From NCBI GenBank assembly GCA_933228675.1, contig OW121740.1, positions 125,749,630 through 125,813,629 of the forward strand: 64,000 nucleotides of DNA. The letters are read 5' to 3'. Position numbers and translations under genes: made by a program. Below, in pieces: positions 10,896-21,450 of this stretch (the stretch's first letter is position 1; every line of letters starts with the position of its first letter). The DNA comes from Stomorhina lunata. Its lineage: Eukaryota; Arthropoda; Insecta; Diptera; Rhiniidae. Below the pieces are notes generated by a model. It was not told the origin of the DNA. It did not search any database and was given only the letters and a program-made list of their open reading frames with translations.

Positions 10896-12220
10896 TTTAT
10901 AAAAAAAACACAATAGCAAAGGGAGAAGAAGCTTCCCCTCCTCTTCGCTTTATTTTATTTATTACCAGCATTCAGGGGATGACCCCTACTTATACAATGT
11001 ATAGTGTTGGAACTAGGAAAATAGGTTATGGGAGGATAGATGAAGTAATGTTTGTGGACATTTGATTGGAATTTACCTAAATAGCAACTGGCAGGAAAAA
11101 CTTCTGCGGAAAGCAAATTCCACATACGAACGAATTTTCACTATAGTGTGTTGTTCGGTCTACCGTCCAATCGACCACAAAGGAATGAGCTCTAACAGAA
11201 TGAAGTGTATTGCTTAAAAAGTTTCAGGAACGAGTTCCCTGATTTCATTAGAGCACATTACAAAGTAGTAACGATAGAACAGTGCGACACAACCCTCATT
11301 GCGACGGTGCTCCAGTTTTTGCGTTAGCATACAACATTGAGTTTTCCGTGTATTAAAATCAACTCGGTTTAATGCGGTTTAATGATTCATTCTTGTGTTG
11401 TCTCATAGGGCCTGGCCTAAGATTTAGTGAATATGAATGGCAAATAGTAGATAGAATTAGAAGTTTGTCGTAGAAGGCCATTTATAAAGATAAGAAATAG
11501 AAAAGGAGAAGAACAGAGCCTTGCGGTACTCCTGAATTAATCTTGAACTCCTTTGGAGATAACCCATCTATAACAACTCGTGTAGTGCGATCTCTGAAAA
11601 AGCTCGATATAAGTCATTACCGACACCAAAGGCAATACGTTTTGTTAGAAGTGCTCCGTGCCGCCAAAACGATGTATTGATTGACATCAGTTTTTTGATA
11701 GGAAGGCTAGCCTATACTAGCGGTCACATAGTAAGTTGTTAGACTCTACTTATTTAACAAGATGGTAGTTTATCATACTCTCCAAAGCTTTGGAGAGTGC
11801 AGAACAAATTGCAATTCGGCTGTAATTTTTAGAGTTGTTAGCCTCACCCTTTTTAGGGATTGGCGTAACATTAGCAACCTTCCAGCAGTGAGGAAATGTA
11901 CCGGCTTGGCTTCAAGATCAGCGCTGGAATGCCATCCGGCCCTGGAGACTTATTTATATTGAGATCCGCTTAAAACCTGTTTTACAGCACTGGTGCGAAA
12001 TATTTAATATCTTTTGCATAGTTACAGATATTCCTTTGAACTCGGGCAAAGGTTGGGCGCTTTCCGCCAAGCGAGAATTGTTTGCGAATAATTTAGCTAA
12101 AAGGTTATCTTTATCAACTGGGTATGACTCGGGCAAAGGTTGGGCGCTTTCCGCCAAGCGAGAATTGTTTGCGAATAATTTAGCTTAAAGGTTATCTTTA
12201 TCAACTGGGTATGACATTTT
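10896..12220 (-). pseudogene. Non-LTR retrotransposon (LINE) ORF2 fragment
   Basis: Read on the minus strand, 11612-11512 gives a reverse-transcriptase core, SSFFRDRTTRVVIDG followed by FKINSGVPQGSVL, the classic motif around RT block 4 of jockey-type LINEs. Further downstream, 11210-11088 reads SFVVDWTVDRTTHYSENSF, typical of the C-terminal end of these ORF2 proteins. Stops and frame breaks occur throughout, and the YADD-type catalytic block was not found. A 29-codon segment is tandemly duplicated upstream (see 12041-12214). It is a 5'-truncated dead copy. A shorter, internally deleted relative lies at 24225-24400. Confidence 0.75.
12041..12214 (-). repeat. 87 bp in-frame tandem duplication within the LINE
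   Basis: Two copies, 12041-12127 and 12128-12214, differ at one base. The unit reads YPVDKDNLLAKLFANNSRLA and so on in one minus frame. The single change turns a Leu codon (TTA) into a TAA stop in the copy at higher coordinates. Confidence 0.85.
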
Positions 12221-12790
12221 TTTTGATTTTTGTCTAGTTCTGTTCAGAGCAGGAGGATTTACTCTTACCATGCTAAGGATATAATCAATTTTGTGTAACA
12301 TCTTGTATAAGCTTGGACATAATAATATGTACATATGTATGCATATTCAAAAATTATCTGAATTATTACAAATTTAAGTATCAAAAACTTTTATCAGAAA
12401 AATCAGCGTCGTACGATGATTCATTAGGGGGATCATATGTAAGTTGTTAGAAAACATTTAACGGAGGGTTATACATTTTAAGTGATGTTCATCTAATGGT
12501 CGTACGACTAAGAAGGTTTAGGTGCAAGACGTTTAGATAATCTCTTTTGCATTTCCTAGTCCATTGAGAACTCTATTACTAAGAAATTTGAACATATTAG
12601 GAAAGGTGTTATTACTATAAAACTGCCTAACAAGGGAAGTCCTTTCTCTTCCTAATAAAGTTTGATGTAAGGCCAATTCAAAGAAATCCTGATTTCAAAA
12701 ACCTTTTTAAAACAGAATTGAATTTTAAGAATATAATCATAAAATTTGGAACCCTGCTTCCTTTATGATATTAGAATTGGTAACAAATGT
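12221..12790 (-). repeat. Probable further LINE remnant
   Basis: Minus-strand reading at 12541-12700 gives a broken coding-like frame (for example ALHQTLLGRERTSLVRQFY) that may continue the LINE upstream. The evidence is weak. Confidence 0.3.
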
Positions 12791-13043
12791 AAGTCTACTT
12801 TTACATTAGTCAGGTTTGGCTTATCAAGTCTTGAATTTGTATGAGAAAAACTGACAGAATAAAAATTTATCAAACCTGACCGTACTATAAAGTTTACGAA
12901 AATTTTGAAAATTTGTATGAAATTTATGGAAAATAAAATGAAAACTGATGAATAAAATGTTTGTGTGTGAACGTGAATACAGGTTCAAAGGAAATTTAAA
13001 GAAAAACTGATCAAGTAAACCTGATTCGTGTGAAACGGGACTT
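12791..13043 (-). mobile_element. MITE of about 250 bp with imperfect inverted repeats, copy 1
   Basis: The ends AGTCTACTTTTACATTAGTC and the complement of AGTCCCGTTTCACACGAATC both continue into CAGGTTT and CTTATCA or CTTGATCA, forming degenerate terminal repeats of about 38 bp. Flanking TA on both sides fits a Tc1/mariner-type target. The second copy, reversed, is at 22578-22811. Confidence 0.7.
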
Positions 13044-13394
13044 AATTTCAATTATTGTACTTTTTTTTTAAATTATCTATGATTATAAAATTAAATTATT
13101 AAATACTGGTTTTATTTAGAATTCATTATTAGGGATATTTCCTATATATTATGATTTACACTCTAAATTAAAAAATGTAACATTTAGGAAATATCCCGAA
13201 CTTAAGAAAAATAGGGTTTATACCTTTCTTAAAAACATGACTAATAGCAATTTAACAAATTTTGTTGAAATCGTTAATTTATAATTGAGTCATCTAAATG
13301 TGAAATCTAGTAAAATAGTTTTTCGAAAAAAAAAAAAAATAAAAAAATAACAAAAGCGAATTTTGTATTAAATAATTACAATTTTATTTTATTA
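13044..13394. other. AT-rich spacer with a small inverted repeat
   Basis: GGGATATTTCCTA (about 13133) and its exact complement (about 13186) form a 13 bp inverted repeat with a spacer of about 40 bp. Nothing else is recognised. Confidence 0.45.
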
Positions 13395-16300
13395 CTAGCT
13401 TTATAACCCGCTACTTCGTTAGCGGCACCATTTGAATTGACAAAGTTACAAAATTTACCAAAATAACTTTTTCACTTATTTATCAATTATAAATTAAATT
13501 AAATACTTATAGGTTCTTAAGATACATATAGGACAAAATAAGTACCTACCCTCTACATTTTCAAAAAAGTACTACACACGCCTCCCTTATTTTTGTAGCT
13601 GACCCAATTTTGATTGCTAACCCAATTTAAATCTTGTTCTTATCGCTTTTGATTTTGAATATTTTACAAAAGTTTCCTTTTTTACCCGTTGTTTACCCCT
13701 GATCAGCCAAATTAAAAAAAAAAATCCGGATACATGTCCTAATATTTTTATTGCTGATCTTAACTCCATTTTTGTTAATTGAAAAAAAAATTCCAAACAC
13801 CTGTCACAATGTCAATAGAACAGTCCATAAATTATTGATTTATTTATTATTTTATTGATTTAAACAACACAGTTTAAAAGGAAAAAACCTATCTATAAAT
13901 TTTTGACCCGGTTTTGTTATTTTCGATTGCGGTATAAATTTTGTTTCTATAATAATTGATTCAAAAATTATATATGGGTCAAAAAAGTACCAAAATTTAG
14001 TTTTTATCCTTTTTATTCCCTATTTTTAGCTCATTTACGAAAAGTACCTACTAAAAACATGACTTTTATTTTCCTATTCGATCTAAATCCAATTTAAATT
14101 TTTTTTTCTGTCGATATTAGTATTAGAGATATAACTTTACTTAAGTTTTTATTTTCTACCCTATTTTAACCCCAAAACTGTTTAATTTGCAAAAAGTACT
14201 GAAAAGTCCCTTAATTTTTAGGGCTGATCTTAGACCATTTTAGTGTTTGTTTCCATCCATTAGGTTTAGAAGATATGTCATCAATTTTTCCCTTTTTTAT
14301 TCCTTTGATTGACACATCTCTAATTTATACTTCTGACTTCATTAGCTTAAATGAATATTTTCCCGTTTTCACCTTTTGGAACCCCATTTATCGTAAAAGT
14401 ACCAAGCACATGTTTAATATTTTGTTAATACTTATTGATTGTGGCATAAAGTGAGTCTTTATGTTTATAAGTTCAAAAGATACGCATGGGTTAAAAAAAG
14501 TACAAAAATATAGTTTTTACACTTTTTGCCCTTATTAGTGCCATTTCCAAAAAAAGTACAGAACACATGTCCCTTTCATTTTCTAGCCGATTATATGATT
14601 TATTCATTTTCTAGCCTGTTTTAACCATAAGCGGCCAATTAAAAAAAAAAATACCGAACCCGTGTCCTTTAATTTTTAATGCTGATCATAGACCAATTTA
14701 ATCTTTGTTTCTATCACTTTTGATTTATGAGATATTACGTTACCGATTTTCTCCCTTTTTACTCCAAAAATTAAAAAAAGGAATCAACTTTGTTTCTAAC
14801 GATGTAAATTTCGGAGATATGATGTTACTAATTTATCCATTTTCTTTTTCAATTTTTTTCAATTTACTTTTTCAATATGAATCCACCCGTCTGTAAATTA
14901 TAGTTCTGGCTTCATTAGTTAAAAACCTACCCTTGAATATTTCCCAGTTTTTATCTTTTTTACCTCAATTATCGTAAAAGTACCAAATACGTGTCTAATA
15001 ATTCTTTGTTACTTATCAATTTTGATGTTTACTGTTTCTCTATGTTTGTTATTTCAAAAGATACGTATGGGTTCAAAAAAAGTACCAAAATATAGTTTTT
15101 GCCCTTTTTTACCCTTATTAGTACCATATTCAAAAAAGTACCAAATACGTTTCTCGTTTTTTTTCAGCCCATCCGAAGCAAATTTCAACTCTATTCCTAT
15201 CGTTTTGAATTTCGGAGATATGACGTTACTAATATTTCCCATTTTTTCCCTGTTTTAACCCCAAAACGGCCGAATTAAAGAAAAAAGTACCCTTAATTTA
15301 AAGTGCCGATTTTAGACCGATTTAGTTGTTGTTTCTATCACTTTTGGCTAAGAAGATATATTTTTCCCGATTTTTACCCCAAAATTAAAAAAGTACCAGA
15401 CACTTATTTTACTTTTTTCAGTGTCAATTTACCAGCCAATAAATTATGCTTCTGGCTTCATTAGCCGAAAAGATATTCTTAGCTAAAAAGCAAAAAACCT
15501 ACTCTTGAATATTTTCCCTTTTTTTACCCTTTCGTCCCACATTAATCGCAAAAGTACCAAATACGTATTTAATAGTTTTTAATGCCTATCAGTTGCGATA
15601 TAAATTATGTTTCTATGTTTATTAGTTCAAAAGATATATATGGGTTAAAAAAGTACCAAAATATAGTTTTTACCCTTTTTTATTCTTATTAGTGCCATTT
15701 TTGAAATAGTACCAAATATGTGACCATTTATTTTTTTATCCGATTCAAATCCAATTTAAACTTCGTTTGCATCGGTGTTAGTTTCGGAGATATGATGTTA
15801 CTACTTTCTCCCTTTTCTACCCTGTTTTACCCTTTAAAAGGTCGAATTTCAAAAAAGTACCGAACACGTGTACCTTAATTTATAGTGCTGATCTCAGACT
15901 AATTTAGTCTTTGTTTCTATCACTTTTGATTTAGAAGATATATTTTTACCCCCAAAATTAAAAAAAGTACCAAAAATGTATTTTATTTTTTCTTTGTCAA
16001 TCGACCAGTCAATAAATTATACTTCTGGCTTCATTAGCCTAAAAGATATCCATAGCTAAAAACAAAAAAACCTACCCTTAAATATTTTCCCTTTTTTACC
16101 CTTTTGTACCCCATTAATCGCAAAAGTACCAAATACGTATTTAATTGTTTTTTAATATCTATCTGTTGCGATATAAATTATGTTTCTATGTTTATTAGTT
16201 CAAAAGATACATATTAGTTGAAAAAGTACCAAAATATAGTTTTTACCCTTTTTTATCCTTATTGGTGCCATTTTCAAAAAAGTACTAAACACGTGTCCCC

Positions 16301-17757
16301 TTATTTTTCTAGCCGATTTAAATCCAATTTGAACTTTGTTTCTATCTGTATTGGTTTCGGAGATATGATGTTACTGATTTTTCCCTTTTCTACCCTGTTT
16401 TACCTTCTAGGAGGTTGAATTTCATAAAAGTACCGAACACGTGTCCCTTGGTTTTAAGTGCCGATCTCAGACCAATTTAGTTTTTGTTTCTATCACTTTT
16501 GGTTTAGAAGATATACTTTACAGATTTTTACCCCCAAAATTAAAAAAAAGTACCAAACTCGTAGTTTATTTTTTTCAATGTTCATCGACCAGTCAATAAA
16601 TTATACTTCTGGCTTCATTAGCCTTAAAGATATCCATGGCTAAAAACCAAAAAACCTATCCTTGAATATTTTCCCTTTTTTTACCCTTTTGTACCCCATT
16701 AATCGCAAAAGTACCAAATACGTATTTAGTTTTTTTTTAATATCTATCGGTTGCGATATAAAATGTGTTTCTATGTTTATTAGTTCAAAAGATACATATG
16801 GGTTAAAAAAAGTACCAAAATATAGTTTTTACCCTTTTTTATCCTTATTAGTGCCATTTTCAAAAAAGTACCAAACACGTGTCCCTTTATTTTTGCAGGC
16901 AATTCAAATCCAATTTCAACTTTGTTTCTGTCTATGTTGGTTTCGGAGATATGATGTTACTAATTTCTCCCTTTTCTACCCTGTTTTGCCCGCTAGGCGC
17001 CGATTTTCAAAAAAGTACCGAACACGTGTTCCTTAGTTTTTAGTGCTAATCTCAAGCCAATTTAATTTTCGCTTCTATCGCTGTTGGTTAAGGAGATATA
17101 ATGTTACCGATTTTTCCCTTTTTTACCCTTTTAATTGAAAAAAGTACCAAACACGTATTTAATATTTTGTACTGGGCAATCGACCTCCCTATAAATTTTA
17201 TTGGTAGCTTTATTGGTTCAAGTCAAATACAAAGAAAAAGAAAAATGGACCTACCCTAAATTTTTTTCCCCGCTTTTCCCCCTTTTTGAACCCTGAATCA
17301 AAAAAGTACCAAACACGTGTCTAATATTTTTTTCTTGTTTACCGGCTCCGTTTTGAATTTTGTTACTGCGTTGATTGGTTCAAAAGATACACATGGGTTT
17401 AAAAAAGTACCAACATTTTATTTTTACCCTTTTTACCCCCTATTTGTCCCATCTGCTAAAAAGTACCAAACACGTGTCTGCTTATTTTTGCAGCTGATCA
17501 CAACGCAATTCCAATTTTGGGCCTATGACGTTTACTTCCGGAGATACAGCATCACTAATTTTTCCCTTTTTTACCCCTTTTTACCCCCTTAGAGGCCGAA
17601 TTTCCAAAAATCCCGTCTTAGTGGATCTATACTTTGAAAAAGGTACTCGCTGTCAAAATTTCAGCTCTCTAGCTTTAGCCGTTTGGGCTGTGCGATGATG
17701 AGTCAGTCAGTCAGTCAGTCAGTCAGTCAGTCACGTTAGAGTTTTATATATATAGAT
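13395..17757 (+). mobile_element. 4.4 kb element of about 575 bp tandem units
   Basis: Begins CTAGCTTTATAACCCGC with a GC hairpin (CCGCTA, six-base loop, TAGCGG) and ends in a GTCA microsatellite followed by TTTTATATATATAGAT. Between them, a paragraph with the phrases AAAAGTACCAAACACGTGTC, GGAGATATGATGTTACTAA and TATGGGTTAAAAAAGTACC repeats. The last phrase is near 13972, 14486, 15066, 15636, 16206, 16796 and 17390, giving seven units stepped by 514-594 bp. No enzyme is encoded; the small frames are shadows. The same start and end style is seen at 31105-32752, and reverse-orientation fragments are at 47720-48270. Confidence 0.75.
17701..17733 (+). repeat. (GTCA)n microsatellite
   Basis: About eight perfect tetranucleotide copies at the 3' end of the 4.4 kb element. 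Confidence 0.95.
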
Positions 17758-18362
17758 TATTATTATTTAAATGGGATTTTTCTATTTGTAAATGAGAATA
17801 TTTCATTTCAAATTGAATTTTTTTTTTGAAATTGACAAAAATCCAATAGGTTTATTTATTACGAAACTGTAGAAAATTATTATCAATTCTAGTTTGAAAA
17901 AATTGTAAAATTGATTGTAAAAAGTTTCCATTAGACAACAGAGCGGGGGCAAATATGAACCAATTTTAATTTATTTTGTATTTAGTTTCTGTTTTTACTT
18001 ATTTCTTAAAAATCTTATCCGGGAGATGAAAAAATGGATTTCATTATAATTAATTTAATTAAACTACAATCCTAGTTTGTTTTTAAGTCGATTTATGGTT
18101 AAATAATGTATGCATGTACTTTATATCAAACTGTATATATTTGACAGTCACATGATACCTGAAAACAGCTGAGTTGCAAAAAATAATTATGACAAAAAGA
18201 ATGCTGCTAAAAGATCACCCGATATTTTCAAACGTATTTATGAAATCGAAATTTCTGAAAGGAAATGGTCATAAATAAATATGTAAGTCCTGAAATGCGT
18301 GGATTTTCTTCACAAAAACAATTTTAGGTTAAACTAATATGACATCATTTAAACATTTCGTA
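17758..18362. other. AT-rich spacer, no recognised feature
   Basis: No open frame or repeat boundary that I can support. Confidence 0.45.
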
Positions 18363-18534
18363 GTGCGGGAGTTTATGTGCTCTATACGCCAAAAATGCAT
18401 TTTGAGAAAAACGATCTTAAAGTTTTAATCCAATTTTTCTAAAAAAAACTATACGATAGAATTTTGAGATTTTTACACCAAATATTTGGCGTATAGAACA
18501 AAACAGCGCAAAAAATCAGTTATGAAGGATATAT

Positions 18535-19842
18535 CGGGTGTTTTTTATTGAGGTATAGAACTTTAAGTTGCCATCACTTTTTTAACTGGCGGCCATTTTG
18601 TCAGCTGTCAAGTGATTAATATTTAGTTTGGTTTGCCATTTCATCATGAACAGGTTGACAAAAGAACAACGCTTGCAAATCGTGCAAATTTATTTCAAAA
18701 ATAATGGTTCAGTTCGCGAAGTTTAACGCAAGCTCCGTCCATTTTATGGTCGACATAATCGTCCATCAGAGTAATTAATTCGGTTAACCATGGATCGTTT
18801 TCGCACTACGTTTACTCTATGTTATAATACGCATCCGCAGCGACGTCGAACAGTGCGCACCGAAGAAACAATTGCCGCTGTAGAGCAAAGTGTTGAAAAG
18901 GACCCGAATGAATCGATTCGCCACCGTGCACAGCAATTGGATTTATTTGTCCATCAACTTTATGGAAGATTTTGCGGAAAGATCTTGGCTTGCGACCTTA
19001 CAAGATCCAGCTTGTGCAAGAATTAAAGCCGCGAGACCATGCAATGCGTCGTGATTTTGGTGTATGGGCCGAAAATGAGATTGATCTCGATGCTGATTTT
19101 CATCGCAAAATTTTGTTCAGTGATGAGGCTCATTTTTGGTTGAATGGCTACGTCAACAAGCAAAATTGCCGCATTTGAAGAAGTGAATAGAATCCACATG
19201 AGACCCTTGAGACGCCATTACATCCACAAAAACTGACTGTTTGGTGTGCTCTATGGGCTGGTGGAATCATTGGGCCGTACTTCTTCCGAAATAATGCTGG
19301 AGAGTCAGTTACCATAAATGGAGACCGGTATAGAGCCATGATAACCGACTATTTTGTTCCCCAATTGGATGGCATGAATGTGGATGAGTTGTGGTTCCAA
19401 CAAGACGGCGCTACATGCCACACAGTGCACGTCACAATTGATTTATTGAAGGAAACATTCGATGAGCGCATAATTTCGCGGAATGGACCTGTCAATTGGC
19501 CACTAAGATCATGCGATTTGACACCACTGGATTATTTTCTTTAGGGATATGTGAAGTCGCTCGTCTACGCCAACAAACCAGAAACGTTAGGGGACTTGGA
19601 AGCCAACATTCGTGGCGTTATTGCCAACATACGGCACCATATGCTCGAAAAAGTAGTTGAAAATTGGACCTGTAGAATTGGCTTTATTCGAGCCAGCCGC
19701 GGCGGCCACATGCCCGAAATCATATTTAAACATTAATGGCATAAAATTATCCTTCCAATAAAGCCAAATTGATGGACATTAAAACGATTTTCTTGTGTTT
19801 TATTTCAATTCGAAGTTCTATACCTCTAAAAAAAACATGTAT
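18535..19842 (+). mobile_element. rosa-like (DD41D) mariner element
   Basis: Terminal inverted repeats include GAGGTATAGAACTT (18550-18563) and its exact complement (19813-19826), preceded by a T-run on both sides. The element encloses the dead transposase at 18646-19736 and sits inside the MITE at 18363-19987. Confidence 0.8.
18646..19736 (+). pseudogene. Mariner transposase, DD41D (rosa type), dead
   Basis: Transposase of the Tc1/mariner superfamily. It starts MNRLTKEQRLQIVQIYFKNN, with the paired helix-turn-helix region following. The first catalytic Asp is in ILFSDEAHFW (about 19110-19140), the second in QQDGATCHT (about 19397-19424), and the third in LTPLDYFL. I count 41 residues between the second and third, the DD41D spacing of the rosa family. 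The protein ends GGHMPEIIFKH. Inactivation is clear: TAA after GSVREV (18724), a frameshift near 18950, TGA and TAG stops at about 19176 and 19188, and TAG in place of Trp right after LDYFL (19542). Confidence 0.85.
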
Positions 19843-19987
19843 TATAATAAAACAGGCACTATTTATCTTAGAAACTAGACGAGATAGCCGAAAACGGTTT
19901 ACAGATTTGGAAAATTTAGGGTCGAAAACCTAAAGTGGCATAATTAAAATGTGTAAAATGGCGAATAGAGCACATTAACTCCCGCAC

Positions 19988-20880
19988 GACGATTTAGTGT
20001 CGCTTGGACAAGAATTAATGAGATCACGGGTAGGATTAATAACTTAATGTTGTGAAATATTCATTTAAAAAAGAAACCAGAACATATAAAATTTTCAAAT
20101 ATGAAATGATGTGATGTTGCTATGGTCAAATAAAATAGCCATAGTCCAATGACGCCATGTCAATATTTACCCTAATTAGTATATATTAAAAAGGGTTTGA
20201 AAATGTCAACATTCCAAATTAATCACAAATACCTTAAATGGATGAAAAGTAATTATTTCAAAATTATCACGTTCTGCTTAAAATAGTGACGTGGTCTTTG
20301 AAACGCAAATCCTTTAGGCGGCCATATTAGTTAGTTGAAGTACACAGAGACTTTTGAAAGCGTTATCAGTGATTTTTTGCTAGAAATATGCAAAAAAAAA
20401 TTAAACAAAGCGTGTGAGATTTAATCAGACCAACATGGCAACTCTTGAAGCAAAATTTCCACTGAGAACTTGAATGCAACGAAAATGTGGGCAAAACAAG
20501 AGAATGGGGAGTCTTAGGGGGGGCTTAAGTAAAACCAAAACAAAAACAAAGAACAGCTGGTTGAGTAAAAGGCAGCCATATTGCAGTTTTAGGTTTAAAT
20601 TGGAAGAGAATGAGTGCACTAAATATTGATTATTTTTATAAAAATTATCAATTTGCTAGAAGTTTTATTTAAAAAAAAAAAGAAAGCAGAAGACATATTG
20701 GACTTTAAAAATAAAATCGTCAAGTTAGTATTAGAAAAAACAAGAAGATAAGAAATAATTTCACACGACAATAAAGAGGGAGAGTCCATGATTCTTAGCA
20801 TTGAACTAGTCAAGAGTATTCACTTTTAGTAGAGAGCAAGAGCTTAACATTTTTAGTTTTGATGAGTGTAATTTCTATAC
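19988..20880. other. Fer1HCH upstream region, no recognised gene
   Basis: Short minus-strand frames (64 codons) lack codon character and are not called. No repeat boundary is clear. Confidence 0.4.
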
Positions 20881-20885
20881 GTGTA

Positions 20886-20892
20886 GTGTGCA
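20886..20892 (-). promoter_or_regulatory. MRE-core motif upstream of Fer1HCH
   Basis: TGCACAC on the minus strand matches the metal response element core TGCRCNC bound by MTF-1. It lies about 55 bp before the proposed transcription start. A seven-base match alone is weak evidence. Confidence 0.3.
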
Positions 20893-20908
20893 GTGTTGAA
20901 GAATTTAA

Positions 20909-20949
20909 TATTTAAAACTGTTTAACACCACTCTAGCGGTAGACAGTTC
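20909..20949 (+). promoter_or_regulatory. Candidate Fer1HCH core promoter
   Basis: TATTTAAAA (20909-20917) is followed about 34 bp later by GACAGTTCGC (20942 on), resembling a TATA box plus initiator. It is placed by wording and spacing only. Confidence 0.35.
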
Positions 20950-21012
20950 GCTTTGAAACGTTCGTTCCGTATCTAACGCAAACAACAAAGAGAAATCAAT
21001 AATTAATATTTA

Positions 21013-21337
21013 GTAAGAATAAAAATCTTCTTAACTAAAGATTTCAATTGTCAATTTATTAAGAATAAAAACTCAATTAATTAACAGTCATCGTTGCCTT
21101 CTATGCCAGTGCGTATAAAGGTTTTTTTTTGACAATTTAAATAAATTATAATCCCCAGAATCAAAAAAAAAAGTAAAATTGAAATAAAAAACGAAATTTG
21201 TAGTATATCTCGAGTTTTTTTCCTGATAAAAAATTTTTTCTTTGACCAGTAGCTACGTTTGTCTGTTTTCTGTGTGTATATATATTTATAATTGTGGAAC
21301 ATTAACGATATCAATTCATTTTCTTTTGTGCATTTAG
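21013..21337 (+). other. Candidate alternative 5' UTR intron containing the IRE
   Basis: A GTAAGAA donor at 21013 and a pyrimidine-rich acceptor ending TTTGTGCATTTAG at 21337 bracket the iron-responsive element. In Drosophila, Fer1HCH messages with and without the IRE arise by alternative splicing of the 5' leader; this arrangement would do the same. Inferred from splice wording. Confidence 0.4.
21097..21121 (+). promoter_or_regulatory. Iron-responsive element (IRE)
   Basis: A textbook IRE: lower stem CCTT with AAGG, unpaired bulge C at 21101, upper stem of five pairs (TATGC with GTATA, one G-U), and the six-base loop CAGTGC at 21107-21112. It lies 330 bp before the Fer1HCH start codon. In iron-poor cells iron regulatory protein binds such a hairpin and blocks translation. 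Every required position is present. Confidence 0.93.
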
Positions 21338-21450
21338 CAAAGTGAGACATAAACTCTCTAATTGAAAGAAACATAAACGTAAAAGTTTTATTGAACAAAA
21401 TAAAAATAACTGTGATTTCTAATTCCAAAAATCAACAAAGACAAGACATA

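Larger units (their letters stand above)
18363..19987. mobile_element. MITE with 28 bp inverted repeats, split by a mariner
   Basis: The ends 18363-18390 and 19960-19987 are inverted repeats starting GTGCGGGAGTTTATGTGCTC with two mismatches in 28 bp. Removing the rosa-like mariner leaves an element of about 320 bp. No clear target duplication is visible. Family unknown. Confidence 0.75.

Noticed and set aside
17317..17592. Phe/Tyr-rich frames of 60-124 codons between 14705 and 17592
   Set aside because: They repeat with the 575 bp unit and reflect its T-rich text; similar frames recur in each unit.
21391..21450. A longer Fer1HCH start upstream of the ATG at 21451
   Set aside because: The upstream in-frame codon at 21391 is TTG, not ATG; starting at 21451 gives a clean signal peptide and the known protein length.
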